In this document: piece after piece, positions 1-7,808 of the stretch | Layout: each line of letters starts with the position of its first letter | Position numbering within the stretch: position 1 is the stretch's first letter | Assembly: GCF_031846345.1 (NCBI RefSeq) | Contig: NZ_JAVRHX010000001.1 | Coordinates: 372,001-436,000, forward strand | Reading direction: 5' to 3' | DNA from: Glaciecola petra | GTDB taxonomy: Bacteria; Pseudomonadota; Gammaproteobacteria; Enterobacterales; Alteromonadaceae | Length of the DNA: 64,000 bases | Made by a program: the position numbers and the translations under genes | The notes under the pieces: model-generated | What the model saw: only the letters and a program-made list of their open reading frames with translations | Databases searched by the model: none | Told to the model about the DNA's origin: nothing

Positions 1-658
1 CGGCAAACGATAAGGCATATTCCATGGTTTTCATGCTTCTAATTTCACCAATAAGGATCACATCAGGAGCCTGTCGTAAGGAAGTTTTTAAGGCGTCGTC
101 AAAGGATAAGGTGTCGATACCAATTTCGCGTTGCGTGATAATGCAGTTTTTATGTTTGTGCAAATATTCGATTGGATCTTCTATTGTTAATATATGCCCA
201 TATGAATGCTGATTGCGGTGATCGATTAAACTCGCGAGGGAGGTAGATTTACCGGTGCCTGTTCCGCCTACAAACAACACCAGTCCTTTTTTTGCCATAA
301 TCACTTTTTTCAGCACATCAGGGATGCCGAGGCTTTCAGTATTTGGAATATCCACCTGAATTCGTCTAATAACCATGCCAGGCATGTTTCGCTGCCAAAA
401 AGCATTACACCTAAAACGACCAATATTTGAGCGACTAATTGCAAAATTGCATTCAAGATCTTTATTGAAACTGTCTATTTGATCTGGCGTCATAGTTTGA
501 TGCACAAGATCTAAACATTCGTCATAACTCAATTTATGAGAATTTAAGGGCTCTAGTTCGCCATTTATTTTAGCACTTACCGCTAAACCTACCGATATAA
601 ATAAGTCGGATGCGCCCAAGCTTGCCATTGAGTTAATATATTCGTCTAAAAGGTTCAT
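1..658 (-). CDS. pilU: PilU-type twitching motility ATPase (3' end cut by window)
   Basis: The reverse strand from an ATG at 658 encodes a PilT/PilU-family secretion ATPase that powers type IV pilus retraction at the inner membrane. About 219 residues are present; the C-terminus lies beyond the window. Visible motifs are a Walker A loop GGTGTGKS near residues 130-138, an Asp box with IEDPIEY, the QREIG stretch and the Walker B-like region APDVILIGEIR. The N-terminal part (SDLFIS, CNFAISR, GRFRCNAF) resembles PilU more than PilT. No pilT lies directly upstream: the next gene, at 804, runs the other way, so this copy is not in the usual pilT-pilU order within the visible sequence. Confidence 0.85.
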   Translation of the reverse strand, partial: MNLLDEYINSMASLGASDLFISVGLAVSAKINGELEPLNSHKLSYDECLDLVHQTMTPDQIDSFNKDLECNFAISRSNIGRFRCNAFWQRNMPGMVIRRIQVDIPNTESLGIPDVLKKVIMAKKGLVLFVGGTGTGKSTSLASLIDHRNQHSYGHILTIEDPIEYLHKHKNCIITQREIGIDTLSFDDALKTSLRQAPDVILIGEIRSMKTMEYALSFA

Positions 659-803
659 GTCTGCCTATTTGTTAAGCCGAAATTAGAAGTATTAAATAGA
701 TATCGACCTTTTTTGGGTGTGCTGAAGTTTTTGCCTGCAGAATTCTAGTATTGTGCCGATAATCTATTACACTTTAAGAATATACGCATAATATTCGAGA
801 TTA

Positions 804-2360
804 ATGTCCCTATTGAATATCAACAGCATATTTATGTTTTTGGCTAGAAGCTTTTTCATTCTTTTTTTTCTACATGTGACACTGTCATCTGCGATGGTTC
901 ACGCGCAAAAAATACCCAAAGAGCCTAAAACGCTTACCTTTATATTTGCTTCAGAAATGCCTGATATTACTGACCCTGAATCGGGCCGATATGCGGAACT
1001 GAAGCATGTAGTTGATCAACAACGGGCTAAGAATCCCTATAGTTTCTTTATTTTTGGAGGCGGTTCGATTGGGCCAAGTGCACTAGCAAATTTGGACCGT
1101 GGGTCGCACATTATCGATCTTTTAAACGGTTTAGAGCCAGATGTAATGGGTGTCGCCAAGCGAGAGTATAGTTTTTTTGAAGACGAATTGTCTCTTAGAG
1201 CATACGAAGCCGCATTTCCTATTGTTAGCAGTAATACTATTGATAAGCGCATCAATAGTGTTCCCGATGGCTTGGTTGACTATGCATTAATCACGAAAGG
1301 CGAGGTCACCGTTGGTGTGTTATCCATTATTCATAGTCGACTTGTATATGAATACTTACTGAAACATATTGATGTGCAATCGCCAATTGATGTAGTTCGC
1401 TCAAAATCGAAAAAACTGAGAGCCTTAGGCGCAGATTACGTTGTATTGCATCACTTCTATTCTTTTGATTTTATTCCAAATATATTACAGGAAGGTATAA
1501 TCGATTTGGCCTACGAGTCAAACACCCTATTTTCTATTAATGATGATGCATCAAAAAAGGCAATTAACAATGCCATTGCCACAACAAAACCGGGTGAGGC
1601 AATAGTTGTTACCGTTACCTTAGGCAACAAAAATGAAGTCAAACAGGTAAAGCGTATTACCTTAAAAGACCATGTAGCCGATGTATCCACACAGCATCAT
1701 CTTAGTAGTTATCAGTTGCGTTTAGACCGGTTACTCAATATTCGTATTGGCTTTTGGGATGGTAATTACACTACATCGGTACAAAGCTTGCGTACGGGTG
1801 AAAATGCATTTGGAAATTACGTTGCTGATACGATGCGAAACTTTGCTAATGCCGACATCGCTTTAGTGAACGGGGGCAGTATTCGGGGCGATAGAACCTA
1901 TCAAACACATTCATCCATAACGCGAAGAACCATCGCAACAGAATTACCCTATCGTTCTACCCTTAGTGTGTTGGCGATTACAGGCGAGGATCTTGAAGAA
2001 GCTTTAGAAAATAGTTTTGCAGGTATTGATGAAAGGCAGGGTAGCTTTTTGCATGTATCTGGTATGAGAGTGACTTTTGATAGCACCGCCCCTGCAGGGC
2101 AGAGAGTAAGAAAAGTAACGATTAACCAACTGCCTTTACAAAAAGATAAGGTCTATCGTTTGGCAACAACTGATTATTTGGCAGATGGTGGAGATGAGTT
2201 TTTTTCCTTAACTCGCGCTACCGTTTTAAAAGAAAAAAGGGTACAAGAGTCGATATTGATTTCAGACTTGGTGTTGCGCGAAATCCAGTTAAGGGGCAAG
2301 TTGCAAAGTCGTTTGGACGGACGAATGTTAGATGTATCAAAAGGTCGTCAAAATGATTAG
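804..2360 (+). CDS. 5'-nucleotidase/UshA-family exported protein with degenerate catalytic domain
   Basis: A 518-residue protein with an N-terminal hydrophobic signal sequence (about residues 10-34, ending near VHAQ). The C-terminal half is a clear 5'-nucleotidase substrate-binding domain: GNYVADTMR, NGGSIRGD at about 356-363, FLHVSGMRV and YLADGGDEF. The N-terminal metallophosphoesterase half keeps its length but not the metal ligands: the usual DxH appears as ASEM, the GD motif as FGGGS, GNHEFD as AKREYS and the GGHSH-like motif as YESNT. It is therefore probably not an active nucleotidase and may bind a ligand in the periplasm. The stop codon overlaps the start region of the diguanylate cyclase gene, which suggests translational coupling. 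The family call is firm; the loss of activity is inferred. Confidence 0.8.
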   Translation: MSLLNINSIFMFLARSFFILFFLHVTLSSAMVHAQKIPKEPKTLTFIFASEMPDITDPESGRYAELKHVVDQQRAKNPYSFFIFGGGSIGPSALANLDRGSHIIDLLNGLEPDVMGVAKREYSFFEDELSLRAYEAAFPIVSSNTIDKRINSVPDGLVDYALITKGEVTVGVLSIIHSRLVYEYLLKHIDVQSPIDVVRSKSKKLRALGADYVVLHHFYSFDFIPNILQEGIIDLAYESNTLFSINDDASKKAINNAIATTKPGEAIVVTVTLGNKNEVKQVKRITLKDHVADVSTQHHLSSYQLRLDRLLNIRIGFWDGNYTTSVQSLRTGENAFGNYVADTMRNFANADIALVNGGSIRGDRTYQTHSSITRRTIATELPYRSTLSVLAITGEDLEEALENSFAGIDERQGSFLHVSGMRVTFDSTAPAGQRVRKVTINQLPLQKDKVYRLATTDYLADGGDEFFSLTRATVLKEKRVQESILISDLVLREIQLRGKLQSRLDGRMLDVSKGRQND

Positions 2361-3969
2361 TGGCAAGAAGCAAACAATACGCTTATTTACCTATGCACAA
2401 CTTATTATTTTGATCTTATTCACTATAGTTACTATTTTTGCCGTTTATCGTTTGAGTAATTTGGGATACACACTCGAAAATCTGGCCAACGAGTCTATGC
2501 CCAATATCGCAAAAGCGGCATCATTTACAAATCGTATTCAAAGTTTATCAACCCTCACATCAATATTGACAGGTTCGACAAGCAACCCTGCCAGACAATT
2601 AGCTAAACAGAAGGTTGATAAAAGCATACAGTTAGTTAATCAATCATTGCTGGGCACAAGCGATGCCAACAGCTACCTAACTAGACAATTAGCTACTTTG
2701 ACTCAAGAAATTAATGAACTAGACACTTTGGTAGAACAACGTATTTTGCAGGAGCATATGCTACTAAAAAGCAGAGAAAAATTTACTTACGAATTTTCAA
2801 AGCTATTTCAGAGTATTAATACTAATATTGCCGACAACAAACTTGAAAATAAGCTACTAGATATTTTATTACTTGCCATGCAAATTGATCAACAAACTCG
2901 CATGCATGCGCTTAGACAAATAGAAAGTGAGTTAGCAAAAAAACTGAAAAATGCCATTGATGGTGTTGCAAGTTCACAAATAAATACAAAGGCGTCACTG
3001 ACCGACATTCAAACACATTTGATTGGCAACGATGGTCTTGTTACCCAAAAGATACAATTTTTAAAAATTGTCGGTAGAACAAGAGGAAGAGATTCATTCG
3101 TAAGAAACTTAATAGCGAATGTGTCGAGCAATTTAGATTATCAAAATCAACTAACAAACCAGTCAACCTTGCAGGCTGCAAATAAAGCAAATGACTCGGC
3201 GACAGAATACGCAAATATTACGGTAATAGTTGGCCTATTTTCTTTTCTTTTAACCCTAGGTATTATTTATTTTTTGTACAAAAAAATTGTTTCTCGGCTA
3301 ATATCACTTGCGCAGCAAGTTGAAATGGCTTCAGAACACAACAGTACCGAAATTCATATTAATGGCAATGACGAAATTAGCCAGTTAGCGGAGCGCTTTT
3401 CATTGTATTTAGCGCGGATGAAAGAACAAGAAAGTGCTTTATTGAACATGACGCTAACAGACCCATTAACCGCAATACCAAACCGGCGCGCATTTGAAGC
3501 ACAGCTTAAAGAAACTATGGCAATTGCTCGCAGAAATGAATGGTGGGTGAGCTTATTTTTAGTGGATATTGACTTTTTTAAAGACTATAACGATCATTAT
3601 GGGCACTCTGAAGGCGATGCTTGTTTACGTTTAGTTGCCAATGAAATACATAAAATCATGGCCAGAAACACTGACTTTTGCGCGCGTTTTGGCGGTGAAG
3701 AGTTTGTTTGTATCCTACCTAATACCAACCCCAATGGTGCTAAATTGAAAGCAGAAGCGGTACGAAAAGCAATAATGTCGCTATCGATACCGCATGCAAA
3801 AAGCGCTATTGGCGATACACTAACGGTAAGTATTGGCTCAGGTTCATTCCTTTTTACACAGCATGATAATTGGATGTCGGACATTATCTTTGAACAAACC
3901 GACAAAGCTTTATACAAAGCAAAGAGAAATGGACGCAACCAATGTGATTTTTTTGCCATTGACGAATAA
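2353..3969 (+). CDS. Membrane diguanylate cyclase (periplasmic sensor, HAMP-like, GGDEF)
   Basis: Makes cyclic di-GMP from two GTP. From ATG 2353 the protein has 538 residues: a membrane helix near 10-32, a helical periplasmic region of about 250 residues, a second membrane helix (VGLFSFLLTLGIIYFLY), a HAMP-like linker and a C-terminal GGDEF domain. The active-site motif is GGEEF at about 447-451. RNTD at 438-441 sits exactly five residues before it and fits an inhibitory I-site. An in-frame ATG at 2332 exists, but 2353 has a better ribosome site (AAAGGT), and its ATG lies inside the upstream gene's last codons, so the two are probably co-translated. The nucleotidase-like neighbour is a plausible periplasmic partner. 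Confidence 0.9.
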   Translation: MISGKKQTIRLFTYAQLIILILFTIVTIFAVYRLSNLGYTLENLANESMPNIAKAASFTNRIQSLSTLTSILTGSTSNPARQLAKQKVDKSIQLVNQSLLGTSDANSYLTRQLATLTQEINELDTLVEQRILQEHMLLKSREKFTYEFSKLFQSINTNIADNKLENKLLDILLLAMQIDQQTRMHALRQIESELAKKLKNAIDGVASSQINTKASLTDIQTHLIGNDGLVTQKIQFLKIVGRTRGRDSFVRNLIANVSSNLDYQNQLTNQSTLQAANKANDSATEYANITVIVGLFSFLLTLGIIYFLYKKIVSRLISLAQQVEMASEHNSTEIHINGNDEISQLAERFSLYLARMKEQESALLNMTLTDPLTAIPNRRAFEAQLKETMAIARRNEWWVSLFLVDIDFFKDYNDHYGHSEGDACLRLVANEIHKIMARNTDFCARFGGEEFVCILPNTNPNGAKLKAEAVRKAIMSLSIPHAKSAIGDTLTVSIGSGSFLFTQHDNWMSDIIFEQTDKALYKAKRNGRNQCDFFAIDE

Positions 3970-3987
3970 AGAGATAAAAGTCGAAAT

Positions 3988-4266
3988 ATGCCAGTAGCTT
4001 GCGCCCTTCACATACTTGTTAAAACCGAAAAACAAGCAAAAGAGATACTCATCCAATTAAAAAAGGGTAAAGATTTTGGTGCTTTAGCTAAACGACACTC
4101 CATATGCCCCTCGGGCAAAAAAGGCGGAGACCTTGGCGAGTTTAAGCGTGGCCAAATGGTGAAAGCTTTTGATGACGTTGTTTTTAAGAAAGATATTTTG
4201 AAAATACACGGCCCAGTTAAAACCAGGTTTGGTTATCATTTGATCAAGACTCTTTATCGTCAATAA
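3988..4266 (+). CDS. ppiC: Parvulin-type peptidyl-prolyl isomerase PpiC
   Basis: A 92-residue single-domain parvulin with no signal peptide, so cytoplasmic. It catalyses cis-trans isomerisation of peptidyl-prolyl bonds. Visible family motifs are ALHILVK at the start, FGALAKRHS, CPSGKKGGDLGEF, MVKAFD and the closing TRFGYHLIKT. Length matches the E. coli PpiC class (about 93 residues). It begins 18 bases after the diguanylate cyclase gene and may be co-transcribed with it, but nothing ties its function to that gene. Confidence 0.92.
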   Translation: MPVACALHILVKTEKQAKEILIQLKKGKDFGALAKRHSICPSGKKGGDLGEFKRGQMVKAFDDVVFKKDILKIHGPVKTRFGYHLIKTLYRQ

Positions 4267-4444
4267 AATATCTCATATTAACAAGGCCAATAGAAAGCGT
4301 GAATTGTCCTTTTGATAGTTATCCATACTAGACATTAAAAAAGTATCGATATCAATGATAGTCAACTAACAACCTTGATAACTAGCGCAGTCGCTTTCAG
4401 CATGTTAGATTTTATGTACTTACAGCACAACGAGAGTATATGAC

Positions 4445-5578
4445 ATGAGCGATTCAAGGCCACAATCTAGCCAACAACTTTTTACTGAAATTAGTTCTGA
4501 AGGACAACTTAGTGTTAGTTGTAAAACAGTAGCGATCCCACAACCGAAGCCCAATGAAGTAATCGTTAAAATTGAAGCTGCACCGATTAATCCTTCTGAT
4601 ATGTGGCCTATGTTTGGTCCAGCTGACTTACGTGAAGCCAGTTTTGATGATGAAAATCTAATATTAAAGGCGCCGGTTCACAAATCTATGTTGATGCGAA
4701 TAAAGTCGCGTTTAGACCAAGCATTACCAATTGGTAACGAGGGCGCTGGCACAGTAGTTGCGGCCGGTGATAGCCCACAAGCACAGGCCCTTATTGGGAA
4801 AACGGTAGGTGTATTAACTGGAGCAGTTTATACCGAATATGCTTGTGTACCTATTCAAGCTTGTATGTTACACAATGAAGGCACCACAGCTAAACAAGCC
4901 GCATCGTCTTTTGTAAACCCTTTAACTGCCTTAAGCATGGTGGAAACCATGAAAAGAGAAGGGCATAGTGCATTGGTTCATACCGCTGCAGCCTCTAGTT
5001 TGGGTATCATGCTGAATAAAATTTGTTTAGCTGAAGGTATCGACATCGTTAACATTGTGCGCAAACAAGAGCAAGTTGATATGCTAAGCTCATTAGGGGC
5101 TAAACATGTACTTAATTCTAGTGCAGAGAGTTTTAAAATGGATTTGTTCAACGCCATTAACGAAACCGGTGCAACGCTAGCCTTTGATGCGATTGGTGGT
5201 GGCGATGTGGTGAGTGACATTTTGACCGCGATGGAAGCTGTTGGCAGCCAAGATGCAGTTGGTTTCAACACTTATGGGTCGGAAGCCAATAAACAAGTTT
5301 ACATTTATGGCGGATTAGACTTTGCGCCAACCGTGCTTAATCGTGCATACGGCATGACTTGGAATATTGGTGGGTGGTTGTTAATGCGATTCTTAGGTAG
5401 CTTAGATATTAAAGAGGTTTTAGCATTGCATAAGCGAGTTGCAGATGAAATAGACAGTACATTTGCAAGCAATTTCAGCAAGGAAATTTCACTTAAGCAG
5501 GCATTGGAAATTGAGAATGTTGCTGAATATATGGCGAAGAAAACGGGCGAAAAATACTTAATTAACCCATCTTTGTAA
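4445..5578 (+). CDS. Zinc-independent MDR-family alcohol dehydrogenase/quinone oxidoreductase-like protein
   Basis: A 377-residue medium-chain dehydrogenase/reductase. The N-terminal GroES-like fold is marked by APINPSDMW and IGNEGAGTVVAAG. The nucleotide-binding half contains HTAAASSLGIMLNKICLAEGI in place of the usual AxxGxxG region and then AFDAIGGGDV. The zinc-binding cysteine cluster of classical alcohol dehydrogenases is absent, so an NADPH-dependent quinone or enoyl reductase role is more likely than alcohol oxidation. Substrate is unknown. It is transcribed alone and ends at a strong hairpin shared with the convergent gene. Confidence 0.75.
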   Translation: MSDSRPQSSQQLFTEISSEGQLSVSCKTVAIPQPKPNEVIVKIEAAPINPSDMWPMFGPADLREASFDDENLILKAPVHKSMLMRIKSRLDQALPIGNEGAGTVVAAGDSPQAQALIGKTVGVLTGAVYTEYACVPIQACMLHNEGTTAKQAASSFVNPLTALSMVETMKREGHSALVHTAAASSLGIMLNKICLAEGIDIVNIVRKQEQVDMLSSLGAKHVLNSSAESFKMDLFNAINETGATLAFDAIGGGDVVSDILTAMEAVGSQDAVGFNTYGSEANKQVYIYGGLDFAPTVLNRAYGMTWNIGGWLLMRFLGSLDIKEVLALHKRVADEIDSTFASNFSKEISLKQALEIENVAEYMAKKTGEKYLINPSL

Positions 5579-5583
5579 TTCAA

Positions 5584-5615
5584 AATGGCCATCACCTATT
5601 ACCGTGATGGCCATT
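5584..5615. terminator. Hairpin between convergent genes
   Basis: A perfect 12-bp inverted repeat (AATGGCCATCAC at 5584-5595 and GTGATGGCCATT at 5604-5615) with an 8-base loop lies between two convergent stop codons (5578 and 5629). It probably terminates transcription from both sides, although the flanking T-runs are short. Confidence 0.7.
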
Positions 5616-5628
5616 GTCATATTTGAAT

Positions 5629-5964
5629 TTATTTGGTCGTTTGGGCGACCAACTGCGGTAATTTAGTATGCGATAGTTTTGCCATTAAATTAGCATTTTC
5701 TATTGCTCCATGCGACATCGCATACTCAACTACTGTTTGTCCGTTACACATTAACCCCTCGGCTAAATCTCGATAAGAATATCCACTGCGTTTGACGGCA
5801 ACTCTGAGTTTTGCTGCATTATTAGTCTGAATGGCTTTACAAACTTTAATTAGGGAGCTTTCATTTGGAATATACTTAGCGTTAGCGTTAAGGGAAAAGA
5901 GTGAGCAAATAGCAATAACACCGATAGTAGCTGGCAAGCTGAAACTGTTTAATAATTTTTTCAT
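5629..5964 (-). CDS. DUF3718-type small exported protein
   Basis: A 111-residue protein with a signal peptide (hydrophobic stretch at about 10-27, cleavage near NANA-K). The mature part contains two cysteines (VCKAIQ and LMCNGQ) and a compact helical repeat-like sequence (AAKLRVAVKRSGYSYRDLAEGL), consistent with the DUF3718 family found in alteromonads and shewanellas. No function is known to me. It is transcribed alone, with a 449-base upstream gap carrying inverted repeats. Confidence 0.65.
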   Translation of the reverse strand: MKKLLNSFSLPATIGVIAICSLFSLNANAKYIPNESSLIKVCKAIQTNNAAKLRVAVKRSGYSYRDLAEGLMCNGQTVVEYAMSHGAIENANLMAKLSHTKLPQLVAQTTK

Positions 5965-6243
5965 GTTGAATTCCTTTAGTATCTATAAGTAGTATCTATA
6001 AGATTTAAGCTAGATTTTCTAAATGACACTCTATTCACAACGAGCGCCCCGGATATCGACCTTTTACTGGCCATGGTTAAGGTATAATGAAAAGCTTATG
6101 CTGAGTTTTTTGGTGCTGTCTATACGACACACCACGTTAAGTTGCTAAGCTTCTTAAAATAGCCTTATGAACTCTATGTCGTCACAGTAAAGCAAAAAGT
6201 TTGGGCTGAATGTGTTTCATTTTGAGGTAGAGTGTAAGCAGGT

Positions 6244-6257
6244 TTTACAAGTGTAAA
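6244..6257. promoter_or_regulatory. Inverted repeat, possible operator
   Basis: TTTACAAGTGTAAA is an inverted repeat of two 6-base arms with a 2-base spacer. Related TGTAAA half-sites follow at about 6290-6310. Its position, some 280 bases upstream of the reverse-strand DUF3718 gene, would allow a regulatory role, but no regulator is assigned. Confidence 0.25.
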
Positions 6258-6355
6258 TCTAGTCATAGAATTACGTAAACTGTTTCTAAAATGTGTAAAA
6301 ATGTAAATAACACACATAATTTTAGCGCCACAATTGCAAAACGTAGACAAGCAAA

Positions 6356-6385
6356 AAAGAGTATCGTTGGGTTTTGATACTCTTT
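6356..6385 (-). terminator. Rho-independent terminator of the dUTPase gene
   Basis: On the reverse strand, a 10-bp stem (AAAGAGTATC at 6356-6365 pairing with GATACTCTTT at 6376-6385, 10-base loop) is followed by a run of T. It lies just downstream of the stop codon at 6414. Confidence 0.8.
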
Positions 6386-6413
6386 GTTAAACGATGGATG
6401 AATGAAGCGGGTA

Positions 6414-7070
6414 TTAAGCGCCGGGATAGCGTTGCGATAAAAGTGTGTATAGCGTCTCAGGATAAGCTTCTTGACTGCTATCGAGTGTGGCCATGACGTC
6501 GACTAAATGCTCGTTGTCTTCTCGATTTTGCCACATCTTAATGTAAGTACCGTCTTTATAGCCGTGATCTTGACGGAAAAAATTAAGCACATTTTTTCCC
6601 ACATATTGCTCAAACAAGTTATTAGCGTCCATTTCTGCTTGCTCAATAATACATAAGAACAAACTTACATCGAAGCGCTGAGCCACACATAAACCTGTCA
6701 TGAGTTCTAAATTTTCGACTAAGTTTTGGTGTGTAAAATTGTATTGGGTCCCATCAAAACTTAATGCTTTATGTGAGCTTCGCAAAGCTGTGTTTATAGC
6801 CTTTGCGGCGGCGTCTATATCACCCTTGTGTTCAATAATAATGTGTGACAAAGCAAAATGCCAAATATCTACTAACTCCATTTGTACTTGTGGCAAATCT
6901 AGGCTTTGCGCTTTCCACCATTTCCAACCATGATGTTCAATCGCTTCTACAGACTCAATCATTGCTGCGCGCAAATAGCGATAACCTGCAGTTAACCATT
7001 GCGGGTTTACTTTTTTGTTCATTTTGTCTTGTAAATCGAGCATGGTAGCAAGTTGAGTGGCGCTGAGCAT
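6414..7070 (-). CDS. Dimeric all-alpha dUTP diphosphatase
   Basis: A 218-residue protein of the all-alpha NTP pyrophosphatase (dimeric dUTPase/MazG-like) family, not the trimeric Dut fold. It would hydrolyse dUTP to dUMP and pyrophosphate. Visible motifs are MLDLQDKMN, the metal-binding ESVEAIEHHGWKWWK helix, the second acidic helix MELVDIWHF, and a later QAEMDANNLFEQYV region with NHG-like GYKDGTY. The acidic residues of both helices are present. A clear terminator follows. Confidence 0.85.
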   Translation of the reverse strand: MLSATQLATMLDLQDKMNKKVNPQWLTAGYRYLRAAMIESVEAIEHHGWKWWKAQSLDLPQVQMELVDIWHFALSHIIIEHKGDIDAAAKAINTALRSSHKALSFDGTQYNFTHQNLVENLELMTGLCVAQRFDVSLFLCIIEQAEMDANNLFEQYVGKNVLNFFRQDHGYKDGTYIKMWQNREDNEHLVDVMATLDSSQEAYPETLYTLLSQRYPGA

Positions 7071-7301
7071 AGCATTTGTCCTTGTTTACGAAATTTGAGA
7101 AACTTTGTTATTACTTAGTTTAATAGATAAACGCTTGTGATAATAGATATCCGTAAGGTCAAGTTAATAAGAGTTAACTTTATTGAAAGTCTTAAGTGAG
7201 TCATATTAAGTAGCGTACTTGAATAAAGTATCAAAAATGTTACTTTGCATCTATTACCAATTGCGAACCTTGCTTGTAAATAAGTCATAAAAGGACAACA
7301 A

Positions 7302-7787
7302 ATGTCAAAAATAAGAAAAATGAGAGTAGCTTTGCTATTTAGCTTGGTGGTATTGACACTTTTTGCCTGTTCCGACAGTGAAGTGGGCGATGTTTCTTTA
7401 GGCGTATTTACGACAAAAGATATTAAAATTGATGCCTTGCAAGATCCACTTATCAGTGGCGTAACCTGCCATATTTCAAGTATCGAGGCGAATCTAGATT
7501 TAGCCGATCCATCTGATAGTTCAATAGCGTGTCGTCAAACGGGTGAAATTACTCAAGCAATGTTGGTTAATATTGATAAATCGGCGTCGGGTGAGGTTGT
7601 GTTTAAAAAATCTAAAAGTATCTTTTTCAAAAATATGAAAGTACGACGCATATATGATGCAAAGGCTCAAACTCTGATGTACGTTTCGTATTCGACCAAA
7701 GAAACAAGCGGTAGCTACAAACATAGCTTGTCTACAGTACCTTTATGGGGTACCGATGCGTATAACTCTCCTGTATTAGCAAATTAG
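7302..7787 (+). CDS. creA: CreA family protein
   Basis: A 161-residue exported protein with a lipobox (LFAC, Cys23). The core GVFTTKDIKIDALQDPLISGVTCHIS followed by SDSSIACRQTG matches the CreA family, a periplasmic protein of unknown function. The start at 7302 has a good ribosome site (AAAGGAC). It ends directly before the next gene, so the two are probably in one transcript. E. coli CreA is not usually described as a lipoprotein, so the lipobox is worth noting. Confidence 0.85.
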   Translation: MSKIRKMRVALLFSLVVLTLFACSDSEVGDVSLGVFTTKDIKIDALQDPLISGVTCHISSIEANLDLADPSDSSIACRQTGEITQAMLVNIDKSASGEVVFKKSKSIFFKNMKVRRIYDAKAQTLMYVSYSTKETSGSYKHSLSTVPLWGTDAYNSPVLAN

Positions 7788-7808
7788 ATGTTTAATAGGA
7801 TGAGCGTC

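Larger units (their letters stand above)
5965..6413. other. 449-base intergenic region
   Basis: No convincing gene was found on either strand. It holds the terminator of the dUTPase gene (6356-6385), an inverted repeat TTTACA-N2-TGTAAA (6244-6257) and several further TGTAAA half-sites around 6300. The promoter of the reverse-strand DUF3718 gene should lie here. Otherwise it is AT-rich with short stop-riddled frames. Confidence 0.6.
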
